Below, piece by piece: positions 33,831 to 46,689 of a stretch of 64,000 bases of DNA. Source of the DNA: Sabellastarte sp. h YS-2021 (taxonomy: Eukaryota > Annelida > Polychaeta > Sabellida > Sabellidae); the NCBI GenBank assembly GCA_964017235.1, contig OZ024929.1, positions 164,719,609 through 164,783,608 of the forward strand, in the 5' to 3' direction. The notes under the pieces are model-generated. The model was not told the DNA's origin, did no database searches, and saw only the letters and a program-made list of their open reading frames with translations. The position numbers were made by a program, and so were the translations under genes. Every line of letters starts with the position of its first letter. Positions within the stretch are counted from its first letter, which is position 1.

Positions 33831-34412
33831 GCAATGTGTGATTTCACAAAAAATTACGGTTCTTTTGGTGGGGAATATTCACACCCTTCATTGACTTTAA
33901 CAGTATCTAGGTCTCGGGTAATTATTGAGCCAGTTGATTGGCACTGCCAGAAATTCCAAATTACCAAATGTGATTATGCTACCTAAAGGTCAAATTCATA
34001 CATGTCAAAAAAGTTTCCCATGCCTATAGATTACCACTGCAAAAACATCATTTTAATAGGCCTTATATTAAAAAAGACATTCAGCTTACAATATACTGCA
34101 GTAGCATAGGCTGTCTGAAAACAGAGCGAAAACAACAAGTGCCCCTTTTCAAGAGACACGTAATCACCTCCTGCCAGCCCGTTGGGCACGAGTTTACAAA
34201 ATGTTCTTTGTTTGGCAGTGTACACATCTCGACTGAAGTGCTGTGGGAGATTTTGCTTGGTTTCCTATGTCCATCATTTTTATGCTTTTGTAGACCTAGG
34301 TCTATAGCTATGCAAGAAATGGCCCTGGTAGAGAACTCCAAAACTGCATTTACACTAGTTCACTAAAATATGTTTAGCCGCTTACCATGTACATACAAGC
34401 TGGTACCCCTTT
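33831..34412. other. Unassigned DNA left of element A2
   Basis: Short overlapping ORFs on both strands (up to 86 codons) without recognisable features. Confidence 0.35.
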
Positions 34413-34599
34413 TTATCTCCCGCCGGGCTTTAGCCCGGGAGGGAGATTATGAAATGGTGCCTGTGTGTGCGTGCGTGTGTTAGTTAGTCATGCAGATTTC
34501 TCCAAAACTACTACAGCTACAGGTTTTTTGTAAATTAATTGTCCCAATGAATTTTCATGCCCTTGAAAATTTTTTTGGTTTTATGGACTTAGGCCTAAA

Positions 34600-36170
34600 G
34601 ATAAGTGAGTAATAGCAATCTTAGCTACTTGGAGTAAAGGGCTCATAACTCAAAAACTATTGCAGTTACAACTTTTTCTTCAAATATGTTGTTCAGCTAC
34701 TTTGTCCTTAGCTATAAGATGGTACATAGTTTGGGGTCCCATTGCATGCCATAAGTGAGTAATAGCTATTTTCTTATTTGTAGCAAAATAATGACAGAAG
34801 TAAATGTTAAATATCTTCAAAAGTATTAAAGTTAGGGAATTCTTTTGAAATATGTTGTTCATCTACGTTTTGATAAGCTATCACATAGTAAAGTTTCAGA
34901 TCTGTTGCACATTGGATAGCTGAGTAATAGCTACTTTGAAATTCTACAGTTGAGTAAATCCATTGTAACTCCGAAACTAGTGCAGTTAGAGTATTTTCCT
35001 AAAATATGTTGTTCAGCTACTTTGTCCTTAACTATAAGATGGCATATAGTTTGGGGTTCTATTGCATGCCATAAGTGAGTAATAGCTATTTTCTTATTTG
35101 TGGCAAAATAATGACATAAGTAAATGTCAAATATCTTCAAAAGTATTAAAGTTAGGGAATTCTTTTCAAATATGTTATTCATCTAGTTTTTGGTAAGCTA
35201 TCACATAGTAAAGTTTCAGACCTGTTGCACATTGGATAGCTGAGTAATAGCTACTTTGAAATTGTGACTGTTAAGTAAATCCATTGTAACTCCAAAACTA
35301 TTGCAGTTAGAGTATTTTCCTAAAATATGTTATTCAGCTACTTTGTCCTTAACTATAAGATGGCATACAGTTTGGGATTCTATTGCATGCCATAAGTGAG
35401 TAATAGCTATTTCCTTATTTGAAGCAAAATAGCGACATGAGTAAATTTCAAATATCTTCAAAAGTATTAAAATTAGGGAATTCTTTTCAAATATGTTATT
35501 CATCTAGTTTTTCATAAGCTATCACATAGTAAAGTTTCAGACCTGTTGCACATTGGATAGCTGAGTAATAGCTACTTTGAAATTGTGACTGTTGAGTAAA
35601 TCCATTGTAACTCCAAAACTATTGCAGTTAGAGTATTTTCCTAAAACATGTTATTCAGCTACTTTTTCCTTAACTATAAGATGGCATATAGTTTGGGGTT
35701 CTGTTGCATGCCATAAGTGAGTAATAGCTATTTTCTTATTTGTAGCAAAATAACAACATAAGTAAATTTCAAATATCTTCAAAAGTATTAAAGTTAGGGA
35801 AATATTTTCAAATATGTTATTCATCTAGTTTTTTATGAGCTATCAGATAGTAAAGCTGCAAACCTGTTGCACACTGGACAGCTGAGTAATAGCTACTTTG
35901 AAATTGTGACTGTTGAGTAAATCCATTGTAACTCAAAAACTACTGCAGTTACAGGATTTTCCTAAAATATTTTGTTCAGCTACTTTTTCCTTAACTATAA
36001 GATGGCATATCGTTTGGGGTTCTATTGCATGTCATAAGTGAGCAATAGCTATTTTCTTATTTGTAGCAAAATTATGATGGAAATAAATGTCAAATACCTT
36101 CACAAGTACCAAAGTTAGGCAAATTTTTTCATTTGTTATTCATCTAGTTTTTCAAAACCTTACTTTCCTG
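34600..36170 (+). repeat. ~249-bp dimeric satellite in A2
   Basis: About six units alternating ATTGCATGCCATAAGTGAGT and TGTTGCACATTGGATAGCTG halves. Same satellite as 12431-13830, opposite strand. Confidence 0.88.
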
Positions 36171-36229
36171 TGTCCTTTATATTTTTGTTGCTTTTGCAGA
36201 TGTAGGTCAATAGCTAAGTGAGTAGATAG

Positions 36230-39200
36230 CTGAGCAAGAGCTACTAAAATGAGTAAATGTCTTTTATCTCTAAAAGTATTATAGGTAGGCAATTTCTTCT
36301 AAATAAGTCATTCACCTACTTTTGGGTGATCTACCACATAGTGAAGTTGCAGAACTGTAGCTCTTTGGATAGCTGAGTAATAGCTACAAAAATGAGTAAA
36401 TGTCTTTTATCTCTAAAAATATTACACATAGGCAATTTCTTCTAAATAAGTCATTCACCTACTTTTGTGTGATCTACCACATAGTGAACTTGCAGAACTG
36501 TAGCTCTTTGGATAGCCGAGTAATAGCTACTAAAATGAGTAAAGTCTTTTATCTCTAAAAGTATTACAGGTAGGCAATTTCTCCTAAATAAGTCATTCAC
36601 CTACTTTTGGGTGATCTACAACATAGTGAAGTTGCAGAACTGTAGCTCTTTGGATAGCTGAGTAATAGCTACCAAAATGAGTAATTGTCTTTTATCTCTA
36701 AAAGTATTACACATAGGCAATTTCTCGTAAATAAGTCATTCACCTACTTTTGTGTGATCTACCACATAGTGAAGTTGCAGAACTGTAGCTCTTTGGATAG
36801 CCGAGTAATAGCTACTAAAACTAGATTGGGCCAACTCGGCGCCAACATATCCCCAGACAGGTCATCACTCACGCCACAGGTTTTGATCGGGAATTTTTTA
36901 TTTAATCCATTTGTTGTATGCCATAAATATTGGGAAAAGTTATATGAACTTCAGCACATCAATCTACTAAGTTTATATCTTCCCAAGGAAGATGGTGTAT
37001 CCCCAGACGTCGAATACATAACTCAACAGATCATATTTTCAATCTTCCTGCAATGATAACTCTGAACCTATTTTCAAAGTATTTAAATGATTGATGATTG
37101 AATGTCCATTCTAAATTAATAATCTCAAAAGAGCATATCTGTTTCTATATTTGTTGACAAATAAAATATTATTTTTAACTCAACTCATCATACTTTTCAA
37201 TCTTCCTGCAAAGGGTAACTCTGAACCTATTTTCAAAGTATTTAAATGATTGATGATTGAATGTCCATTCTAAATTCATAATTCCAAAAGCGTATCTCTG
37301 TTTCTATATTTGTTCACAAATAAAATATTATTTAAAAATCATATATTATTTATATTATTATTTTATTATATTATTTTTAGAATTTGCATTGTTTTTCAGT
37401 TATTCATTTCCTCAATTCCTATATATGTGGTCCATATATACGCAACCTAAATATGTGACACAATCTCAGTTCTGACTCCCTTTGTCTTAGATAATTAGAT
37501 AATGAAGCAAACACCCCCTCCCACCCCCACCCCACCTCTCTCCCCTTCTCCACACCTCTCTCACTATTACAGAAGATCTGTATACCTTTGTTTATTTAGT
37601 GTCACTCAATAGCTGGAGGTCCCAGAGGTGGGTGGGGGATGGGGGGTGGGACTACAAAGAGATGGAGTGCTGCAGCACAAATGGTAAACAAACACTTATA
37701 ATATAAAAGGGGTAATCAAATACAAAAAGCTCAGTTAATCTTATCACTAAAATAAAATCAAATATATAAATAAGGAATGTCTATTAAAGGCCTAAATTTT
37801 GGAGTACATACAAGAAAAACATATTGATATATTCTCAGATGATATTTCACTTAGATGAGAGACATAGTTTGAAAGCTACAGTGCTTGAAGATGGCAAAAA
37901 GTCCATAAATTGGGTCTCTGTGGGCAATTTTGAGATCTTAAGTCGGCCTAACAGGTAAACCTACAGCCTTTAAATTTTTCACAGACAAGGATTACATATA
38001 AGAGTTACATCTAGTGCAGTTTGAGACTCATCAGAATTACCACTTCCAAATTATAGGGCCAAATAAGTTAAAAATATAGGAAAAAAGTCCTAAGTGGGGT
38101 CTTTATGGGCCTCAAAGACAATTTTCTCCTCAACTTAAAGTCTTGATTTTCGGCACATGTACTAAGAATATATTAATGTGTTCTCAGGTAAAATTTGAGG
38201 CAGATAAGCCTCATAGTTTGTGACCTAGAGGGCTCTAAGTGGCCAAAAGTGCAATTTCTGACCTTAAGGTGGCCATAAGTTCTTTATTATTGGGAGTTTA
38301 AGGTCACCTTAAAATAGGGATCTTCCTTTGGGCATCCTTATCATGTGTACCAAGTTTGAAAAAAAAAATATTAATCCGTTTTTGAGTTATCGCGTACACA
38401 AGGAAATTTCTACGGCGGCGCGACGAACCTGAATCCAATATATCCCCGACTTTCGTCTGGGGATATAATGAGTAAATGTCTTTTATCTCTAAAAGTATTA
38501 CAGGTAGGCAATTTCTTCTAAATAAGTCATTCACCTACTTTTGGGTGATCTACCACATAGTGAAGTTGCAGAACTCTAGCTCTTTGGATAGCAGAGTAAT
38601 AGCTACTAAAATGAGTAAATGTCTTTTATCTCTAAAAGTATTACAGGTAGGCAATTTCTTCTAAATAAGTCATTCACGTACTTTTGGGTGATCTACCACA
38701 TAATGAAGTTGCAGAACTGTAGCTCTTTGGATAGCAGAGTAATAGCTACTAAAATGAGTAAATGTCTTTTATCTCTAAAAGTATTACAGGTAGGCAATTT
38801 CTTCTAAATAAGTCATTCACGTACTTTTGGGTGATCTACCACATAATGAAGTTGCAGAACTGTAGCTCTTTGGATAGCAGAGTAATAGCTACTAAAATGA
38901 GTAAATGTCTTTTATCTCTAAAAGTATTACAGGTAGGCAATTTCTTGTAAATAAGTCATTCACCTACTTTTGGGTGATCTACCACATAGTGAAGTTGCAG
39001 AACTGTAGCTCTTTGGATAGCAGAGTAATAGCTACCAAAATGAGTAAATGTCTTTTATCTCTAAAAGTATTACAGGTAGGCAATTTCTTCTAAATAAGTC
39101 ATTCACCTACTTTTGGGTGATCTACCACATAGTGAAGTTGCAGAACTGTAGCTCTTTGGATAACTGAGTAATAGCTACTAAAATGAGTAAATGTCTTTGA

Positions 39201-39960
39201 TCTCTAAAAGTTTTACAGATACACAAGTTCTTCTAAATAACTCATTCACCTACTTTTGAGTCATCTACCACATAGAGAAGTTGCAGAACTGTAGCTCTTT
39301 GGATAGCTGAGTAATAGCTACTAAAATGAGTAAATGTCTTTTATCTCTAAAAGTATTACAGGTAGGCAATTTCTTCAAAATAAGTCATTCAAGTACTTTT
39401 GGGTGATCTACCACATAGTGAAGTTGCAGAATTGTAGCTCTTTGAATAGCTGAGTAATAGCTACTAAAATGAGTAAATGTCTTTTATCTCTAAAAGTATT
39501 ACAGGTAGGCAATTTCTTCAAAATAAGTCATTCACCTACTTTTGTGTGATCTACCACATAGTGAAGTTGCAGAACTGTAGCTCTTTGGATCGCGGAGTAA
39601 TAGCTACTAAAATGAGTAAATGTCTTTTATCTCTAAAAGTATTACAGGTAGGCAATTTCTTCTAAATAAGTCATTCACCTACTTTTGGGTGATCTACCAC
39701 ATAGTGAAGTTGCAGAACTGTAGCTCTTTGGATGGCAGAGTAATAGCCACTAAAATAAGTAAATATCTTTTATCTCTAAAAGTGTTACAGATAGGCAATT
39801 TCTTCTAAATACGTCCTTACCTACTTTGGGTTGATCTACTGCATAATAAAGTTGCAGAACTGTAGCTCTTTGGATAGCAGAGTAATAGCTACTAAAGTGA
39901 GTAAATGCCTTTTGTCTTTTAAAAGTATTGCAATCAAACATTAAACTTGTTGTCACTTCT
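36230..39960 (+). repeat. 143-bp satellite in A2 (split by B1)
   Basis: Monomers at about 36240-36820 and 38469-39960. Identical-length ORFs starting at 38476, 38619, 38762 and 38905 give the 143-bp period directly. Anchors: TCTCTAAAAGTATTACAGGT and GTCATTCACCTACTTTTGGG. The phrase GCTACTAAAATGAGTAAATG, present at monomer junctions, is the empty site of B1. Confidence 0.92.
36821..38468 (+). mobile_element. Family-B element B1 (1648 bp)
   Basis: Begins CTAGATTGGGCCAACTCGG with ATATCCCCAGAC 26 bp in. Ends with a hairpin of arms ATATCCCC-GAC and GTC-T-GGGGATAT around TTTC, then AA. Inserted in the 143-bp satellite: left flank GCTACTAAAA, right flank TGAGTAAATG, which join to the unbroken monomer sequence. 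So no base was duplicated and the target was A/T. Its core (about 37790-38450) holds two diverged ~340-bp monomers. The ORF 36685-37056 crosses the junction and is not real. Confidence 0.85.
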
Positions 39961-40056
39961 ACATGTGCCTCCATCTCACAAGAAAATTTTTATTCCACTA
40001 TCTTTAGTACATCTAATTTATACGGCGGGAGATAAATGCATGTGTCAGAATGCTTG

Positions 40057-40324
40057 TTTTAGACCTATCTCAATAGCTAAGTGAAAACTCAGTTAATGGC
40101 TTTTATCTTCATTACTGTTACAATTAAAACATATTTTGTCAAAATGCTGTTCAGCTAATTTGTTTATGAACTGTATCATGGAGAAGTTTTAAAGCAACAT
40201 TGCTACTTTGACATTTCACCTAAGCAAATCACTTATGTTACCACTATTGAATTTTGAGGATTTTAATTGAATAAGTTGTGCACCTTTTTGATGAATTTTA
40301 AAAAATTTTAGAATTAGATTTATT
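40057..40324. other. Unassigned DNA
   Basis: AT-rich; some phrases resemble degenerate family-A monomers (AGACCTATCTCAATAGCTAAG). No gene. Confidence 0.35.
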
Positions 40325-40540
40325 TGTTCCGTTTTACGTTGTGTTCAACAGCCAGGGTCATATCGCGACGGGTAGTTTACAGGTGGAGGAAACCAGGGCA
40401 TACTGCACTGTAAACCACCAGGAATCGGTAAGTAACTACCAACTTTCCAACATGAAGCGCCCAGCCCGAGATTCGAACCGGCGGCCTCAGAGGTTGGAGG
40501 CAAGAACTCTAACCGCTACACCACCGAGCCCCCCCAATTT
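40325..40540 (-). mobile_element. tRNA-derived SINE
   Basis: On the minus strand: tRNA-like head with an A box TGGTGTAGCGG (40513-40523) and a B box GGTTCGAATC (40470-40479), then a body with GGTTTCCTCCACCTG, and a tail with GACCCTGGCTGTTGAACAC. The tail matches 28385-28426 and 52200-52308. The tail's usual GTTGGGG...GTCAAAGTC end is shortened here. A functional tRNA is unlikely, as the body continues and the head lacks a clean acceptor stem. Confidence 0.8.
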
Positions 40541-40940
40541 TTTTTAGAAATAATTAAGAATGGAGGTAGAGTACAAAATAGAATATGGTCATCCCCTTTA
40601 TTGACCTTGCATATTGTCGGACTAGAGGCCTGCTAAATGTACTCAAAATGACACATTTTACTTTATATGGGCTTACTTAAGGCTTGTATGAAACTATGAG
40701 TGACCATACACCTCGCTCATTATTGGTTCAGCAACTTTGTAGCATAGATTTCAAGTGTGTCAAGTTTGACCATGGAGCTTCACACTAACACCATCTTTTG
40801 GATGCCTTAGTCACCCACATAGGCCCTGTATCTCCTTTATTATTGTGACTAGGTTTGGATTTGAAGAATACCTGTCTGAAACCATGTGGTCAGACTCTTT
40901 TCCTTCAAGATCAAAGGTGGTTACTGATATGAATAATGCC
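40541..40940. other. Unassigned DNA before element A'
   Basis: No ORF or recognised repeat over about 400 bp. Confidence 0.35.
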
Positions 40941-41089
40941 CTGTGTGTGCGTTAATTAGTCACGCAGATTTCTCCAAAACTACTACAGCTACAGATTTTT
41001 TGTAAATTAATTGTCCCAATGAATTTTCATGCCCTTGAAAATTCTTTTGGTTTTATGGACTTAGGCCTAAAGATAAGTGAGTAATAGCA

Positions 41090-43640
41090 ATCTTAGCTAC
41101 TTTGAGTAAAGGGCTCATAACTCAAAAACTATTGCAGTAACAACTTTTTCTTCAAATATGTTGTTCAGCTACTTTGTCCTTAGCTATAAGATGGTACATA
41201 GTTTGGGGTCCCATTGCATGCCATAAGTGAGTAATAGCTATTTTCTCATTTGTAAATAACAGAAGAAGTAAATGTCAAATATCTTCAAAAGTATTGAAGT
41301 TAGGAAAATCTTTTCAAATATGTTGTCCATCTTCTTCTTGGTAAGCTATCACATACTAAAGTTTCAGACCTGTTGCACCTTGGATAGCTGAGTAATAGCT
41401 ACTTTGAAATTCTGACTGGTGAGTAAAGCGATTGTAACTTCAAAACTAGTGCAGTTAGAGTATTTTCCTAAAATATGTTGTTCAGCTACTTTGTCCTTAG
41501 CTATAAGATGGTACATAGTTTGGGGCTCTTTTGCATGCCATAAGTGAGTAATAGCTATTTTCTCATTTGTAGCAAAACAACAGAAGTAAATGTCAAATAT
41601 CTTCAAAAGTATTAAAGTTGGGGAAATCTTTTCAAATATGTTGTCCATCTACTTTTTGGTAAGCTATGACATAGTAAAGTTTCAGACCTGTTGCACCTTG
41701 GATAGCTGAGTAATAGCTACTTTGAAATTCTGACTGTTGAGTAAAGCCATTGTAACTCCAAAACTATTGCACTTAGAGTGTTTTCCTAAAATGTGTTGTT
41801 CAGCTACTTTGTTCTTAGCTATAAGATGGTACATAGTTTGGGGTTCTGTTGCATGCCATAAGTGAGTAATAGCTATTTTCTCATTTGTAGCTAAATAACA
41901 GAAGAAGTAAATGTCAAATACCTTCAAAAGTACTAAAGTTAGGGAAATCTTTTCAAATATGTTGTCCATCTACTTTTTGGCAAGCTATGACATAGTACAG
42001 TTTCAGATCTGTTGCACCTTGGATAGCTGAGTAATAGCTACTTTGAAATTCTGACTGTTGAGTAAAGCTATTGTAACTAAAAAAGTATTGCAGTTAGAGT
42101 GTTTTCCTAAAATATGTTGTTCAGCTACTTTGTTCTTAGCTATAAGATGGTACATAGTTTGGGGTTCTATTGCTTGCCATAAGTGAGTAATAGCTATTTT
42201 CTAATTTGTAGCTAAATAACAGAAGAAGTAAATGTCAAATATCTTCAAAAGTATTGAAGTTAGGGAAATCTTTTCAAATATGTTGTCCATCTACTTTTTG
42301 GTAAGCTATAACATAGTAAAGTTTCAGACCTGTTGCACCTTGGATAGCTGAGTTATAGCTACTTTGAAATTCTGACTGTTGAGTAAATCCATTGTAACTC
42401 CAAAACTATTGCAGTTAGAGTATTTTCCTAAAATATGTTGTTCAGCTACTTTGTCCTTAACTATAAGATGGTACATAGTTTGGGGTTCTATTGCATGCCA
42501 TAAGTGAGTAATAGCTATTTTGTTATTTGTAACAAAATCATGACATAAGTAAATGTCAAATATCTTCAAAAGTATTAAAGTTAGGGAATTCTTTTCAAAT
42601 ATGTTATCCATCTACTTTTTGATAAGCTATCACATAGTAAAGTTTCAGATCTGTTGCACATTGGATAGCTGAGTAATAGCTACTTTGAAATTCTACAGTT
42701 GAGTAAATAAATTGTAACTCCAAAACTATTCCAGTTACAATATTTTCGTAAAATATGTTGTTCACCTACTTTGTCCTTAGCTATAAGCTGGCATGTAGTT
42801 TGGGGTTCTATTGCATGCCATAAGTGAGTAATAGCTATTTTCTTATTAGTAGCAAAAATAATGACATAAGTAAATGTCAAATATCTTCAGAAGTATTAAA
42901 GTTAGGGAATTCTTTTCAAATATGTCATTCATCTACTTTTTTGTAAGCTATCACATAGTAAAGTTTCAGACCTGTTGCACATTGCATAGCTGAGTAATAG
43001 CTACTTTGAAATTGTGACTGTTGAGTAAATCCATTATAACTCCAAAACTATTGCAGTTACAGCTTTTTCTTCAAATATGTTGTTCAACTACTTTGTCCTT
43101 AGCTATAAGCTGGCATGTAGTTTGGGGTTCTATTGCATGCCATAAGTGAGTAATAGCTATTTTCTTATTAGTAGCAAAATAATGACATAAGTAAATGTCA
43201 AATATCTTCAGAAGTATTAAAGTTGAGTAAATCCATTATAACTCCAAAACTATTGCAGTTACAGCTTTTTCTTCAAATATATTGTTCAGCTACTTTGTCC
43301 TTAACTATAAGATGGTATATATTTTGGGGTTGTATTGCATGCCATAAGTGAGTAATAGCTATTTTCTTATTTGTAGCAAAATAACAACATAAGTAAATGT
43401 CAAATATCTTCAAAAGTATTAAAGTTAGGGAAATATTTTCAAATATGTTATTCATCTAGTTTTTGATAACCTATCACATAGTAAAGTTTCAGACCTGTTG
43501 CACATTGGATAGCCGAGTAATACCTACTTTGAAATTGTGACTGTAGGGTAAATGCATATAGTTTAGGGTTCTATTGCATGCCATAAGTGAGTAATAGCTA
43601 TTGTCTTATTTGTGGCAAAATAATGACATAATTTTTCTCA
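41090..43640 (+). repeat. ~249-bp dimeric satellite in A'
   Basis: About ten units of the same satellite as 34600-36170. A local variant uses TTGTCCATCTACTTTTTGG. A duplicated stretch appears at about 42720-43260. Confidence 0.88.
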
Positions 43641-44763
43641 AATAACTGCTTCATCTACTTTTGGGAGAGCTTTCACATGGTGAAGTTTCAGACCCGTAGC
43701 TAATTATTCACCTACTCAAAATGAGTAAATGATAATTATCTCTAAAAGTATTGCGGATATCCAATTTTTATCAAATAACTCATTCATCTACTTTTGGGAG
43801 AGCTTTCACATGGTGAAGTTCCAGACCCGTAGCTACTCACCTACTGAAAATGAGTAAATGTGAATTATCCCTAAAAGTATTGCGGATATCCAATTTTTAT
43901 CAAATAACTCATTCATCTACTTTTGGGAGAGCTTTCACATGGTGAAGTTCCAGACCCGTAGCTAATTACTCACCTACTGAAAATGAGTAAATGTGAATTA
44001 TCTCTAAAAGTATTGGGGATATCCAATTTCTCTTAAATAACTCATTCACCTACTTTTGGAAGAGCTTTCACTTGGTGAAGTTTCAGACCCGTAGCTAATT
44101 ATTCACCTACTCAAAATGAGTAAATGCTAATTATCTCTAAAAGTATTGTGGATATCCAATTTTTATCAAATTACTCGTTCATCTACTTTTGGGAGAGCTT
44201 TCACATGGTGAAGTTCCAGACCCGTAGCTAATTACTCACCTACTCAAAATGAGTAAATGTGAATTATCTGTAAAAGTATTGCAGATATCCAATTTTTCTC
44301 AAATAACTCATTCACCTACTTTTGGGAGAGGTTTTAGTTGGTGAGGTTTCAGGCCCGTAGCTAATTATTCACCTACTCAAAATGAGTAAATGTGAATTAT
44401 CTCTAAAAGTATTGCGGATATTCAATTTTTATCAAATAACTCATTCACCTACTTTTGGGAGGGCTTTCACGTGGTGAAGTTCCAGACCCGTAGCTAATTA
44501 CTCACCTACTCAAAATGAGTAAATGTGAATTATCTCTAAAAGTATTGCAGATATCCAATTTTTATCAAATAACTCATTCACCTACTTTTGAGAGAGCTTT
44601 CACTTGGTGAATTTTCAGAGCCGTAGCTAATTATTCACCTCCTCAAAATGAGTAAATGTTAATTATCTGCAAAAGTATTGCGGGTATCCAATTTTTATCA
44701 AATTACTCGTTCATCTACTTTTGGGAGAGCTTTCACATGGTGAAGTTCCAGACCCATAGCTAA
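43640..44763 (+). repeat. ~132-bp satellite in A'
   Basis: Eight to nine monomers with CATCTACTTTTGGGAGAGCT, AGACCCGTAGCTAATTACTC and TCTAAAAGTATTGCGGATAT. Related to the 143-bp monomer (shared CACCTACTTTTGGG, GAGTAAATG and TCTAAAAGTATT anchors). The array stops at 44763 and resumes at 61349 after B2. Confidence 0.9.
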
Positions 44764-46689
44764 CTAGATTGGGCCAACTCGGCGCCAACATATCCCCAGA
44801 CAGGTCATCACTCACGCCACAGGTTTTGATCGGGAATTTTTTAAAACATAATTACCCATTATTATATGAACTTCAGCACATCAATCTACTCTGTTTATAT
44901 CTTCCCAAGGAAGATGGTGTATCCCCAGACGCCGAATACATAACTCAAATTATATTTTCAATCTTCCTGCAATGATAACTCTAAACCTATTTTCAAAGTA
45001 TTTAAATGATTGATGATTGAATGTCCATTCTAAAATAATAATCCTAAAAGAGCATATCTGTTTCTATATTTGTTGCAAATAAAATATTATTTTTAACTCA
45101 ACTCATCATACTTTTCAATCTTCCTTCAAAGTATTTAAATGATTGATGATTCAATGTCCATTCTAAAATTCATAATCCCAAAAGCGCATATCTGTTTCTA
45201 TATTTGTTCACAAATAAAATATTATTTAAAAAAAGATTATTTATATTATTATTTTATTATATTATTTTTAGAATTTGCAAATTGTTTTCAGTTATTCATT
45301 TCCTCTATACCTATATATGTGGTCCATATATATGCAACCTAAATATGTGACACAATCTCAGTTCTGACTCCCCTTTGTGTTATATGTAATGAAGCTCACC
45401 ACCTCCCACCCCCACCCCTCTCCCCTTCTCCACACCTCTCTCACTATTACACAAGATCTGCAACCCCACTGAGTTCTTTGTTTCTCATCTGATATCATTA
45501 AATACCTTTGTTTATTTAGTGTCACTCAATATAGCTGGAGGTCCCTGAGGTGGGTGGGGGGAATCCGGGTGGGGGATGTGGGTTGGGACTACAAAGAGAT
45601 GGAGTGCTACAGCATAAATGGTAAACAAACAATCTATATAAAAGGGGTACTCAAATACAAAAAGAATTGAGAATTTTAAGTATGTGATTATCAACTGAAA
45701 TGAGTTCATAACTGTAGGAGCTGTGTCAAAATTAACTGAGGCAAGTTGAATAAAACTGGGCTAGTTGAGGGTTAAAAATCCCCTAGTTTTACTACATAAG
45801 GATATAATTTCATTAATATTGGGACTTAAAGCTGACTTAAAGTGTCCATTTTGTCTACTTGAATATGTTTAACCAGTTTCATTTTAAAAAGTTAAAAACT
45901 CAGCAAGCAGAGGTATAACACACAAAAATAAGTTCTTAAAAGACTAAGATAGCCATAACATTATTAATATTCAAAATTTAAATAGACAGGCATTTCCTTT
46001 CAAAAATTCAAAGATTTCAGCTCTATAACCCACATAGTTTGACAGTTACTGGGCTTTAAAGTGGCATAATGTCCATAAATTGGGTCTCTGTGGGCATTTT
46101 ACAATTGTTAAAGAGACCTTAGCAATTAAACTACAGATCTGAAACTTTTTGGGGGACATACATAACAAACAAAAACAAGACCACTGCCGTGGTATGTATC
46201 TCCCGCCGAGTACCGCAGGGGAAGAAATACTAAATTGAAATTTTTCCCCTTTGCATAGGACACTGTTGTACCATCCTGCGGGTCAAAAATTCGCTTGAAA
46301 TCGCTCTATCGATCTCTTACGGTTTTCGAGATATTGACACTTTTCATTTTTTCCGCTAAAATCCAAGATGGCCGCCGAAAGTGGCGAAAATTGAAATCTC
46401 ACCCCTTTGCATAGGACACTCTTGTACTACCCTGAAGGTGTAAATGCAATAGTTTTCAAGTTACAAGTGATTTTACTCATGATGGAAGTTAGTGAGAAAT
46501 CCAAAAGTAGCTATTACTCACTTATCTATTGAGATAGACACCCAAGTTACTCACAATGTTGTTGCTATGGGAAAAAGTAGGTGAATAACATATTTTAACA
46601 AAATGCTCTAAATACAATACTTTTCAAGTTATAATCGATTTAGTGCCTGATTTCATTAATTTTAATGCATTAAAAATTATTTTCATAAT

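Larger units (their letters stand above)
34413..40056 (-). mobile_element. Family-A element A2 (reverse), interrupted by B1
   Basis: Mirror image of A1. The hairpin end is at the left (TATCTCCCGCCGGGCTTTAG at 34414, followed by TGTGTGTGCGTGCGTG), and the 5' end at the right (GGCGGGAGATAAATGCATGT...GCTTG, ending 40056). The core is first the ~249-bp, then the 143-bp satellite. Family-B element B1 sits at 36821-38468. Unlike the other A and B copies, the base after the hairpin end is not T, so its exact end is uncertain. Confidence 0.7.

Noticed and set aside
36685-37056. 123-codon ORF at the left border of B1
   Set aside because: It starts in satellite DNA and reads across the insertion junction into B1; the same B1 part in B2 and B3 shows only shorter frames.
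38476-39808. Series of nearly identical 62-codon ORFs (MSFISKSITGRQFL type)
   Set aside because: They recur every 143 bp with the satellite, most likely start at non-ATG codons, and vary like the repeat, so they are period artefacts and not a protein family.
40460-40535. Functional tRNA gene on the minus strand
   Set aside because: A and B boxes are present, but the sequence continues into a SINE body and tail shared with two other sites, and no clean cloverleaf ends are seen.
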